This document shows positions 9,289 to 19,779 of a DNA stretch of 64,000 bases, piece by piece. This stretch comes from Fistulifera solaris (taxonomy: Eukaryota > Bacillariophyta > Bacillariophyceae > Naviculales > Stauroneidaceae), in assembly GCA_030295235.1 (NCBI GenBank), contig AP026123.1, forward strand, positions 1 to 64,000, given 5' to 3'. Position 1 is the stretch's first letter. Every line of letters begins with the position of its first letter. The notes beneath the pieces were generated by a model. The model did not search any database. It was not told the origin of the DNA and was given only the letters and a program-made list of their open reading frames with translations. A program made the position numbers and the translations under genes.

Positions 9289-12038
9289 ATGTCATCGTCT
9301 TGTAATTGCTCGAGTTGCAATCGCAAAGCCTGCGGTTACTGCTATTCATGCCGTCAAGATAGTAACGACGCATGTGTATTTCGTCATTGTCGAAGCGTGG
9401 CTTATTCTTACGATTCGCAAGTAAAACGGCAACAAGAAGCGCATCGTCTCGCGAAGGAGTATCCTTTATTAGAATCTCTGTATCAAGAAGTTTACCTTAC
9501 AGATTGTGACCCGCCTACACATGCCGTGATTGCTCTAAATAGCGTGAAGAACGAAGACGATCGCCTGGTCTTTTGCAAAATGACAGAAAGCGATGCGACC
9601 GATTCGTCGTTCGTAGGTGCCCCTTATGTAGATGAAAAACATCACCAATCCAAGCTATCTCCCTTCAAATGCTACAGTTGTTCCTCTTGTCACCGAGGAG
9701 TCTGCAGCATTTGTATTTATTGCGAGAAACGAGATAATTCAAATAGAAGGACAAACCGATGCCCTTTTCTCATTTGTGAAAACGCATCTTACTCTATCAG
9801 TTCTATCAAGAATTACAAGAGAATGGCGCTACGAGCTGTAAAGGCAAACCCAGACAGATTGAGCGACTTGTATGAGAAATTATATAGTGATACCGGTTTT
9901 ATGACAAAACAACAAACAAAACGCGAAAAGGAGAGACAGTCTTTTCTGGTAAAAATGTGTAGACAAGATGACTTTACGTCTACCGGGCAACGCACAATTA
10001 TGCTCCGCTCGAAGTTTGAAACCAAGCCGAGCTCGGTCGCTATCAAAGAAGAAGATGGTAATCCTTTTTCAAGTACAAAATGGTCCCTATTCGTTCAGTA
10101 CGGAAGCGCAAATTTTTCGAAATTGATCAGCCGCAAGATTCCATTTTGGCCGACCCTCGCGCAACCAACCAGGCTCGCCATGATCTTTGTAGGGAATGCG
10201 AGGGCTGTACAAGAAAGCCTTGCGGTCTTTGCCTTAGATGCACGTCGTCGCGCAGCTGCGTGTTCTGGATATGCCACAATTACGCCTACACTCCAGTTTA
10301 CAAAAAAAGATTGACGGGGCGCATCATGTCTTCATTAAAGCACACCGCCAATGAATATGGGGAGAGCCCACTTCAGATGTCAGCTGATGCTGTGATGGCG
10401 GGTCCGCTGGCCCCTCATCTAGTCCGCAAAGGTTGCCACGAACCTTCTGTACTTAAGTGCGAGACCGCTACTCACACGAAACCAACGGGACGATCCCAAC
10501 CCTGTGGTAATTGCGATGGATGCAGGACCGCAGACTGTGGGCTGTGTGTCCATTGCCAAGGTATGGGTTATGGTGGCAGATACAAATGTATATTCCGAAT
10601 GTGTCGAAATTGTGACTACGCCCCTCGTACTTTAATGAATATGGCAGGTTACGTGCTAAAATCGCTGGATCTTACCCGAGAACAAGACGGCACTAGCCCT
10701 TTGGATTGCTTAACCAAGACAATTATGGATGGTCCTCTTGCTTCCGTTGCGGAAAAAATCTTTGAGGGAATAGCGAGCAAGAAGGCATTTTTCTTAAAAA
10801 GTGAAGCAGCAACGACAAAGCGAATCAGTGCTTGTGGTAAATGTAGAGGGTGTTCAACTAAAGATTGCGGGCTTTGTATTCATTGCAAAGGAATGAGTCG
10901 ACACGGGCGGCGAAAATGTGTATTCCGAGTATGCCACAATATCGAATATGCAAATACATCCATGAGTAGAATGATTGGCTACATCGAACAATCTCTCCCC
11001 CCTCACACACAGAAACGATGGTCCTAGCCCATTGGACAACTTAGCCAAAGCTGTTATGGAAGGGCCTTTTGCTTCGCATCCGCGCAAAATTACTGTCGAG
11101 AACTGCGAAATAAAGGACTCCGACAAAGAAACGAATAGGAGCGGTGTCTCATCCCGCTTAAGACGGAGTGACTTGGAGAATTTTAGTACTTCCACGCGTC
11201 CGTGTGGATTGTGTGCAGGCTGTATGTTAACGGACTGTGGGATGTGTATACACTGCAAAGGCATGGGTCACGATGGCCGATGTAGGTGTGTATTCCGAAT
11301 ATGTCAGAAACGCGACTATGCGCCATCGACCATGATCAGTCAACGATGTTACATACGAAAATCTCTTGCTCTTACCCGTCGAAGGGATGGTTCAAGCCCT
11401 TTGGATAGTATTGCCAAAGCAGTAATGGAAGGTCTTCTGGTTTTACGCCCGCGAAAATATATTGATTTGGTTGACGATGAGGACATTTCGGCATCAGCGG
11501 AAAGTAAAGGGAGCTGTTCATCTAAGAATTCTAACATAGTTCTTATAAAAGAAAACGAGACCGATGGAAGTCCGTGCCATTGGTATCAAAGTTTCTTCGG
11601 GCTACCTTCCCAGGATCTCTGCGTATAAAAGGACTTGGCTGGAATGATGATATGTCTGGGTGGAAAGAATTTATTCTTAGTCTGAAGGCACTCTCCGATT
11701 CCGAGCGAGTATCGGCCATCTACTTTAACTATCAGCAAGCCATCGAGCTGTCCGATGCAGTGCAGCGAAATCACACGGAAATGCAAAAACTTGAACGTGC
11801 ATTGATTGCATCTATATTTCTACTTGTCGGCTTGCCGAGTTCACCCGAAAAGGTTTTGCTCGACAAGGCCCGCCATTCTGTCCTGCTGTATTCGTTGCAT
11901 TTCGAAGACGATCGGCGGTTGATGACATTCTTAACGAGCAACTTGAACTACCAGGAAGACCTTCAACGCCTTTTGAAAAACTCTAAGTTGCAGGAGCTAG
12001 AACCAAGAGATTTCGCTAGAAAGATCCGTGATCTGTAA
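9289..12038 (+). CDS. Multi-CXXC zinc-finger protein (six fingers)
   Basis: CXXC fingers bind Zn through CxxCxxC...CxxCxxC clusters and in animals recognise unmethylated CpG (MBD1, CFP1, DNMT1). Six copies are seen: two divergent (CNCSSCNRKACGYC; CYSCSSCHRGVCSIC) and four closer to the canonical form (CRECEGCTRKPCGLC; CGNCDGCRTADCGLC; CGKCRGCSTKDCGLC; CGLCAGCMLTDCGMC), each ending CxFRxC-like. The last four are followed by a repeated tail of the type GYxxxSLxLTRxxDGxSPLD plus MxGPLA. The reading changes frame near 10058-10098, explained by a possible 41-nt GT-AG intron, at the six-C run 10997-11002, where one C too many breaks the fourth module's tail, and again near 11610. A helical C-terminal region from about 11650 (KEFILSLKALSDSERV) has no recognised family and could be a separate gene. 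ATG 9289 gives MSSSCNC. Confidence 0.78.
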
Positions 12039-12089
12039 ACAGCTTATAACTTTTAAACTGTTCTATAAAAGCCTTAAGGTATTACTTAA

Positions 12090-13817
12090 TTACTGGCGCT
12101 TGCTGACCGTAATGCGATCATCAATTCGTAGAATTGTAATGGCAGCCTCTGTGGCAAAGCGCAATGACTTGATCTTGAAATGGCCGGTTCTACCACGCCT
12201 GCGGCGAGGTTGTCACGAAGTGTACCTTCGAACAAATCCAACCCCATATGATATTTGCCTTGAGCATGGTGACTACGCAATTGTGCGACGAGATCAGAGC
12301 TATCCAAACCCGCATTGATCGCGAGCTGCTTAGGAATCACCAAGACCGCATCTGCGAATTCCAAAAAGGCGACTTGCTCACGTGAATTCATGGTACAAGC
12401 GTGTTCTTGCAAAAAGACACTCAATGCGGCTTCTACAGCTCCACCGCCCGGTACCAGGCTATTAGATTCCAATAAACGTTTGACGACACATGCTGCATCG
12501 TGCAATGCGCGATCAATTTCGTCCAACATGTATTCATTAGCACCACGCAAAAGAACTGTACTGGCACCAGCACCTTTGCATTCATGAAACTGCAAGACTT
12601 CAGTATCGCCAACTTTGACTTCTTGTACAAATTGACATTCGCCTAGGTTCGCTGGATCGACCGATTCGTTTCCTTCCATATCAGCGAACGTCGTCATGAT
12701 GGAGGCCCCTGTTGCCTTGGCAAGACGTTGCAATTCCACCAGAGGTACGCGACGCGCGCAAAGAGCCCCGGCCTCCACAAAATACTTCATAGCAATATCG
12801 TCGATACCTTTCGTGGTCAAATGACCTTGGCTCCCGCTTCCAATATCATTTGAATTTTCTGCTTGACCAAGTCCATCTCGTGCTGCTTGATACGTTCGAC
12901 TTCCTTAGGATCAGTCACCTGCATTTGAACTCCCATTCCCATACGATGACGTTGCAGATTCATATCCAAAAGCGCGATTTTTACACCGTCTTCCAAGTAA
13001 GTGGGCATACCCTGCGCCGCTCGACTGGTGTGAATGCAAAAGCCACGTGGCAACAATTGACTATCTAACGAGCTTTTCCCGTGAACTTTGACGATGTGCA
13101 ATGCTCCCAGAGGATACTTGGTGACTCCATTCTTCTCAGTAGCGAGTGCTTGAACAGCTTGCACAGCCATTCGTGCAAAAAATCCGTCTTCTCCGCCGAT
13201 TAATTTACTGGAGAGACTGGTTCGTGCAGCTTGCATTAGATGTTCATCCGACAAAGACGACGTTTGAACGAGCAAATCGGACTTTTTTAGGTAACCAATA
13301 GCGGCTTTGAGCGCTTGACGATATCCCGTAATGACGGCAGTGGGATGCAGGGAGTTTTTGCTAATCAAATCCTGAGCTCGTCGCAATAACTCGGCAGCCA
13401 ACAACACGACAGACGTCGTTCCGTCTCCCACTTCCTTGTCTTGCAAAGTCGCCAGATCGACCAAAAGACGTGCGGCAGGATGATCGATCGACAGCTGCGA
13501 CAAAATAGTGGCTCCGTCGTTGGTAATCGTCACATCACCGATGTCATCAACTAGCATTTTATCAAGACCAGTAGGACCGAGACTACTTTTGACAATGTTG
13601 GCGACCGCAATTGCGGCTGTGACATTTGATTGACGCACTTCCATGCCTTGTTCACGAGAACCTCCGAGAAACTAAACAAATGAAGGAAAGAACGAAAGAA
13701 AGAAGGTAAGATAATCAACTAAGATTGATGTGCATCCATTGGTCAAACATTTACATTTATTCATAGACTTACCAAGCCTGTTCCCGACGCCGTAGCACCG
13801 CCATAATTACCTGACAT
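12090..13817 (-). CDS. CCT1: Chaperonin CCT subunit alpha (TCP-1 alpha)
   Basis: Subunit of the cytosolic CCT/TRiC ring that folds actin, tubulin and other proteins using ATP. The N-terminus MSGNYGG... leads through a 101-nt intron (13672-13772, GTAAGT...TTTAG) into FLGGSREQG and the nucleotide-binding signatures [25 protein letters not shown] and [12 protein letters not shown]. The C-terminal half has [28 protein letters not shown] and the ATP-site sequence VPGGGAVE, all typical of CCT1. Two single-base shifts interrupt the frame, at A runs 12819-12821 and 12178-12180 on the plus strand; beyond each, family sequence continues at once ([24 protein letters not shown]). The stop used here (12090) follows TVSKRQ. 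Length is about 545 residues, normal for the family. Confidence 0.92.
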
Positions 13818-14683
13818 GATAATTAATCGCTTGAATAGTAAAATAAAGTGTTTTAAACGAAGGTAATTGAATAAAAAGTAATATAAAAGACGCAATGCTC
13901 ATTATTATTATTTTTGTTACGGAGTATACTGCGGTATTGTTTTGGGCGTTCGTCCGCGAGCCGCGAGTGAGTTTTTTATTGTTGGTGAAAGTAGGCGGAC
14001 GTCGTACAGACCAGGTTTACTCGACGGGCGACTGCAAGCCGCCATTTAGATTCATGCAAGCCGAACCGGGACACAATAAAGTGAAATGTAATCCAGTGCG
14101 TAATTAGTAATTAGTGAATACTTTAGAACAGCAGGCTTCAATAATCTAGCTCTACTCGAGGCTCAGAAGGATATTGATTGATTCATGACTGAAATGCAGT
14201 CGCGGAACATGTCGCGTACACAAAGCTTCTATAGTACTGACAGAAAACAATGGCATGCAAGTACTCCGTAATCTATTTATAATTTATCTATTTATAATAG
14301 CGCGCTGTGTCCGTGTGTGTGTGTGTGTGTCACGTAACGTAACGCGCTCCCGGGTGTCTGAATCACGGGTTTGACGCTATCCCTGGGGATCGAGCCCCCC
14401 GCTTGCGGGAAGGGCGAGAACGAAAAAAGCTTCCCCGTAGGGGCTAGACGCCGAAGGCGGCTAGTAACAATAACATCAATTGAATAATTTTCCACCACCC
14501 TTACTAAGTCGAATGATTTCTTAATGTTGTTGATGTGGCGGACAACTTATACAACGACGGTAGCTAGACAGTAGCCCTTGATTAAGCCTAGAGCTAGAGG
14601 GACTGAGTTCGTAAGGGTCCGCGTTTCACCATTATCAACTCTTTCAGAAAGTCTGACATAAACTAAATAATACAACTAACATA
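13818..14683. other. Intergenic region with TACGGAGTA motifs and dispersed repeat copy A
   Basis: No gene is supported; the 70-codon open frame at 13895 has no protein-like features. Two exact copies of the recurrent 9-mer TACGGAGTA/TACTCCGTA lie at 13918-13926 and 14262-14270. The dispersed repeat at 14285-14464 is annotated separately. Confidence 0.5.
14285..14464 (-). repeat. Dispersed repeat, copy A (GT microsatellite end)
   Basis: About 180 bases recur in opposite orientation at 39466-39650. Shared parts, read on the minus strand, are CTAGCCGCCTTCGGCGTCTA, a CGTTCTCGCCCTTCCCGC block, GGGGGCTCGATCCC, CAAACCCGTGATTCAGACACC, a GTTACGT run, an (AC)n tract and GCGCGCTATTATAAATAG. The copies differ at scattered bases and in AC length. 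A G-rich arm, the seven-base loop CTCGATC and a C-rich arm resemble a tRNA T-arm, so a short tRNA-derived SINE is possible (inference). The open frame through it is not a gene. Confidence 0.75.
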
Positions 14684-16154
14684 TTACTTGAATATAAACG
14701 TAGAATTCGACTTCACTTTGCCTTTCCTGTTTACCCCCCCAGCCTGCTTCAATTGTTGCTTAAAGTTTTGCACTGCCGGAATCTGGTTGGCTACCGGTAC
14801 GCGGACAAAATCGCTGTAATGGGCCTGCCAGTTTTGGTTTTTTCTTGAGCTGATCGGCCTTCTTGGGACGTCCGTAATCATCATTCTCCACCACGCGAGC
14901 ATGTTGGGCTTTCACAAAGTGATCGAAATAGTGTTTGTACGACGCTTCATCGTGGTTCACTCCCAACAAGTTGTCTAACGTCGTCTTTGTGAAAGGAACG
15001 CTTTCGTCCATTGCATCCAGGTCTTCGGGACTCGACGCCGCAACAAGGGGAGCAAATTAAATAGAAACCTTTGGTAAAGGGCAATGCCAGTCCCTGATCG
15101 CGTAAGACTTCCGCAGCTTCGTCCGCAAAGTCGTCGCACTCTGAGCAATAAGGTGCTATTTCCTCGACTTCTTTCATCCATTCGACTTCAGCATCGGTAT
15201 CAGAGCAAGAGAGAAAAGTCATTGGATTCTGTGCCGGATTCTGCCGATTGATTAAAAGCTTAGTAATCCCTTCCTTGGCGAGAAGACCCCCATTGGGCGT
15301 ACCGTCGCAAAAGAGATAGCGCGCGATACTTCGATTTGCCCCCATTGCAAAAGACTCTTGCAATTTTTCAAACACCGGTGTACCTCCCATGGGCCCTCTT
15401 TGGAAGCAGGCATTGATTTGACGATACGCGTCAGCCAGAAACGACTTTGGATCCCGACCTTGTCTCTTCAACAAGACGCGATCTGGGCGATTGAGAAAGC
15501 AAACTTGAATTTCCTGAAACGGAACGTATGCTAAGATTTCCAGCATCTCGTTCAACCGAGCATGTGCTTCTTGCCAGCGTGTTTGCGTCTGTTTCGTGGC
15601 GGTCAGTGTATCCGATAAAAGCGTCATCGAGCCGCTATCATCAATAATGAATTCCAACACCTCAAACTCACTCAACATCATGAGTTTGTTCATCAGTCCC
15701 ATCGGAACTTCGTATTTATTCAAAACACTCCCAAGTTCATCAACCATAGTATCCGGTTGCATTCCAGCTTCCATAGAAATTTCCGGTTCTTGCATCATTT
15801 CAATTGTAGCGTTCGTGCTTTCACTTAGAGCGAATTTTTTTCCCCCGGATGCTACACTTGCCTCATTGAGAGCTTCATGATCTTCCATATTTGTAACAAC
15901 AGGCAACGCAACATTAGCGTTCGCTACCGTCGTCGCCGGCTTTCCTTCTGTTGCTTCTTTCCATTTCTTAAATTCCGGATTCAACTTCATCACACCATCA
16001 ATACGAACATATTTCTTCGGCGGTGTAGAAGATGCACTCCCTGTAAAGATGCGGTTGCTGCTGTCGTCGACACAGCTGGGTTGTAAGGTGGGGGATTGCT
16101 TGATGCCGGAGGAGGAGGATTATTTAGGGCTTGCGAAAACGGATTGTAAACCAT
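14684..16154 (-). CDS. von Willebrand factor A (VWA) domain protein
   Basis: The centre carries a VWA fold with a perfect MIDAS metal site, FIIDDSGSMTLL, followed by a conserved Thr loop (MGGTPVFEKL) and a strand ARYLFCDGTPNGG, suggesting Mg-dependent ligand binding. The N-terminus, from ATG 16154, is Pro/Asn-rich (MVYNPFSQALNNPPPP). The C-terminal part has ECDDFADEA, then a Lys-rich region (KKADQLKKKPKLAGP) and ends KSNSTFIFK. Single-base shifts are needed at the A run 16045-16047, the G run 15047-15050 and the GGG at 14821-14823; reading continues sensibly after each. No signal peptide or membrane span is visible, so a cytoplasmic or nuclear role is likely. Length is about 490 residues. The biological role is unknown. 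Confidence 0.75.
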
Positions 16155-16886
16155 TTTTGCTGTTGAATTGCTAGCGGAGTATCAAGGTCCCGAAAAGGCA
16201 GATTCTACTTGTAAATAATGAAGTAATCTGAACTAGGCGACTTGTTTTTATTTTGTAACGAAAGTGTCGAAGTCGAAGATCGAGGAAACGAGAGTTCGCA
16301 TAAACTCGTCTCTCTCGCTCTCTTCGCAACTCGCAACATCTTGCGCAACGCAACAACACTCGGATTGCACTCGGAAGCTCGCGGTCAAGAACGCAAGCCC
16401 AAGACTCAAAAGGCCAAACACGACTAACTCAGCCTACGTTCAACCGTCGACCGTCTCATGAGGTCATGCAGTCGTGACTTTAGTGCGTGCTCTCTTACCT
16501 TACACTCCACGCTACAGATAAAAAGGCGATGAGCAGTAAACAGTGCCACGTAGGCTAAAAAAGTCATTCGTTCTACTATGCAACTTTATACTCCGATTTC
16601 AAAAAAAAATGCTTTTTCTCGTCATCCTCGCAGCCTCGCAACTCTTTTTTCTCCTTTCGTCGTCGCAACAAAGACAACCTCTCCCTCTTTCAACCATCAA
16701 AGCATCACGCGAATCATTTGACATCCATCATCATCACCCTTATTCTTTGAACACTTCAAACGGCTGAAACTTCAAGCAAGCAATCCTATCAATCTACCAT
16801 TTACTACCTTCTTAACAGCGCTGCCTACGAAGTACTCATTGTCTCTCCACGTTTGCTTCCTTTTCATACCTCTTGTAACACACGCT

Positions 16887-18442
16887 ATGCTCTGCATAAG
16901 GCGCGTATTCCTCTTCGGGGTTGCCTTATCAATCTTCCTTGCAACAGGCGATCTTGCTTCTTCTAGCGTGGAAACGGAGTCGCCTTACTGGATTGTAATT
17001 GATGGCGGTTCGACAGGAAGTCGATTGCATATTTTCGAGTTTACGGATAATCGTGTCGAGCGTCGAGGATCTTCACGAGCGAATTTCCCATTGAGCGCAT
17101 TCGGTCGTACCGGAGAGGATCTGTTAAAGCCTTTGAATGCAACAAAAGTAGCAGAGCATTTGTTGCCGACATTTGTGTTTGCTGCTGAAAAATTCCCCAA
17201 CAATATCATGCGTCGACGCCAGTTTATTACCAAGCTACGGCAGGAATGCGTCTTTTAGACGAAACTGAACAAGAGGCCGTGTACAATGCCTTATATCAAG
17301 GACTCATGGAATCGCCCGATTTCGTCTTTTCGAATCTACAACGCGAAAACATTGCTACTTTGTCCGGCGAAGCGGAGGGATTTTATGGAGCTGTCGCAGC
17401 GAATTATCTACAAGGAACAATTGATGTTGATTTGAATTTTATTGCAATAGATGCTGCCCCTGTAGGGGCCTTGGATATGGGAGGGTCGTCGACGCAGATT
17501 GTTTTTCTACCTTCACTTTCGCCGGCGTCATCAACCCCCGACAATTATTGGAGATCTTGTGTCAGTGATGACCTCATGACGCATGAACCGATTCTGATTG
17601 AAGCTGCTTTGCAGGACTGTCACAAGGCACAGTCGAATGAGCTGCCTTCTCGTCTGAATGGACCCGACTTTTTGCTACGTCGTACTTATCCTATGGCGTA
17701 GATCAATTCAGGGAAAGATTATATACTCTCTGGGTCAACGAGCATATGGAAAACATAAAATCGAATGAATGCGGCTCAGGAGTTGTCGAAAATCCGTGCT
17801 CGTTTCCGGGCTATTCTATCGAATGGATGGGGCACACCTTAAAAGGAACTGGAGATGCTGGCAAATGTATCGAGCAAGTCAAACGACTGATACCACATCC
17901 ACATCAGCCCGATCACGATCACAAACTTGGAACGCACGTTGGAGGCGTGGAACATCCGCAAGTGCAAGGAAAGTTCCTTGCCATGTCGCTCTACTTTTTT
18001 TACATTGGATAGTTTGCGAGTCCTTAGCGGGCATGAAGCGTTGGAGTTGTCTTGGCCCTCACCTAGTATCGCTGAACTTTATGACGCTTTGCCGGGACTT
18101 TGTAGTCGCGAATGGCATACTGATTTGTCAATTAATGGCAAGCATGAGTTCACGTCTAACGAAGTATTACCGCACAGATGTTTGGAAAGCGTGTATTTGG
18201 TGACTCTTCTGCGTGATGGCTTTGGCTTTTCGATGGACTCACGGGACATTACCTTCACCTTCCTTGTCGATGGAAACGAAGTCGAATGGGGCTTGGGCAT
18301 GGTACTAAGTCTGCATGCTGCACAGCACGCCCGTCATGAGATGGAGCAAGAAGATGATAGTAATTCGACACATCGTCGGGTTACCATCCCGAAAGTAGGA
18401 CAATATCTTTGGGAATTTCTGACAGAAAACTTTCTCTCGTGA
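16887..18442 (+). CDS. GDA1/CD39-family nucleoside di/triphosphatase (apyrase)
   Basis: Ecto- or Golgi-type apyrases hydrolyse NTP and NDP to NMP, and in the Golgi/ER support glycosylation by clearing nucleoside diphosphates. Family apyrase-conserved regions appear in order: VIDGGSTGSRLHIFEF (ACR1), the ATAGMRLL region (ACR2), LSGEAEGFYGAVAANYL (ACR3) and GALDMGGSSTQIVF (ACR4), followed by the Cys-rich CSFPGY region. ATG 16887 starts a hydrophobic MLCIRRVFLFGVALSIFLA, a signal peptide or anchor. Three single-base shifts interrupt it: near 17211, at about 17686 and in the seven-T run 17995-18001; the last region then reads LDSLRVLSGHEALELSW to a stop at 18442. No C-terminal membrane span is seen. 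The key phosphate-binding and nucleophile-activating motifs are all present. Confidence 0.85.
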
Positions 18443-19125
18443 GAATTGTCGCGAGTCTTTGAACTGTATAGGTCGGAGTAGAACAGCAGACTGCAAGTTG
18501 TTTTATATTGCGTTACTACAACCACGCAAACAATCTGAGCTCCTAATAACGATGAGTGGCCGATGACGTTTCGGCACTGTTTGCTTCTCTCGTGCACATT
18601 TTGGTCGGGCAAATGTTTGATTAGCAAGCATTCATCCGCGATGCATAATGTTCGAATCAATGAAATTATACTTAGGTCTTTTGTTTATCCGTATACTTCT
18701 CAGATTACCACACGATGATCCAGGTTGGTACCATAGTTAGTCCTTGTTGTAGCCTTTGCCGTCTGTCTGTACCTGGTAACCTTAGTTTGGCAGCCGCATA
18801 GGCCGCAAACTTGATGGTCTGTCCTCATCCCGTCCTCTCCCGAAAGTTGTCGGACACGTGGCACTTCCGGATCGTTTATAAGATACAGCTGCGTACATTC
18901 AGTATAGTACTACAAGTCGTGCGTCTTGGGTCATTTCACGCCAGCCGCTCTTCATCGCCGGATAGGAAGTGACTGTCCGCTCTGATGTAGTCTCGCCTCC
19001 AGCGAACCTCACCGAAAAAGATCGCAAACGCGAAACAATCGATCAGCTGCTGCTGCAGACGAGCATTATTATTGTTGTGCCTCCTTTCATTCAACAATAT
19101 CATTCATTCTAACTCTATTTTTACA
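18443..19125. promoter_or_regulatory. Upstream region of the PDI gene with a G-box
   Basis: Non-coding 680 bases between the apyrase and PDI genes. At about 18854 the sequence GGACACGTGGCA contains a perfect CACGTG G-box with an ACGTGGC core, a bZIP-type site resembling unfolded-protein-response elements of plants. Function is inference. No TATA box is clear. Confidence 0.3.
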
Positions 19126-19779
19126 ATGAAGTGGACTATTGCTACATTCCTCGGCGCTGCTGCTGTTGCTCAAGCCATCGAGCTCACTCCGGAGAACTTT
19201 GACGCCGAGACAGCCGGGAAGACTGTGTTTATCAAATACTTCGCTCCTTGGTGCGGTCATTGCAAGAAATTAAAGCCCGATTGGGACAAGTTGATGGAAG
19301 AATTCAACAGTAATCCCACTCAGCTTATCGCTGATGTTGACTGTACTGCTGAAGGAAAGCCTTTGTGTGATGCTGTCGGCGTCCGAGGTTACCCGACTCT
19401 CAAATGGGGAGATCCGTCGGCCTTGGAGGACTACCAAGGTGGACGTGATTACGAGACTTTGAAGGCCTTTGCCGAGAAGAACTTGAAGCCTGTATGCAGC
19501 CCTGCTAACATTGACTTGTGCGACGCTGACAAGAAGGCTCAAATCGAGAAGCTCTTGGCTATGCCCGATGCTGAGTTGGAGAAGTCCATTCAAGAGAATG
19601 TTGACGCCATGAAGAAGATTGAAGATGAGTTCAACGAGTTTGTTCAAGGTCTACAAAAGCAATACCAAGACGCCACCACGAAGAAAGAGGCCGACTTGGC
19701 TGCCATCAAGGACTCTGGTTTCGGCTTGATGAAGGCGGTCAAGGCGCACAAAGCCAAGGGTGCCAAGGATGAATTGTAA
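19126..19779 (+). CDS. ER protein disulfide isomerase, single thioredoxin domain, KDEL end
   Basis: Catalyses disulfide formation and shuffling in the ER lumen. ATG 19126 gives MKWTIATFLGAAAVAQA, a clean signal peptide, then IELTPENFD and a thioredoxin domain with active site APWCGHCKKLKPDW. The cis-Pro loop is present (GVRGYPTLKWG). Residues about 130-210 form a helical, Lys/Glu-rich tail (PDI-D/ERp29-like). The chain ends AKDEL, so a KDEL retention signal is present. At 218 residues it is a short PDI with one redox domain, common in algae. The frame is unbroken. ATG 19126 is chosen because it gives the signal peptide; no ATG lies upstream in this frame. Confidence 0.93.
   Translation: MKWTIATFLGAAAVAQAIELTPENFDAETAGKTVFIKYFAPWCGHCKKLKPDWDKLMEEFNSNPTQLIADVDCTAEGKPLCDAVGVRGYPTLKWGDPSALEDYQGGRDYETLKAFAEKNLKPVCSPANIDLCDADKKAQIEKLLAMPDAELEKSIQENVDAMKKIEDEFNEFVQGLQKQYQDATTKKEADLAAIKDSGFGLMKAVKAHKAKGAKDEL

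Noticed and set aside
10058-10098. 41-nt intron in the CXXC gene
   Set aside because: Splice sites fit, but it is half the length of other introns here and a one-base indel would also explain the frame change; kept only as a possibility.
12819-12821. CCT1 as a pseudogene
   Set aside because: All chaperonin signatures are intact and reading resumes at once after each single-base shift; consensus error is more likely.
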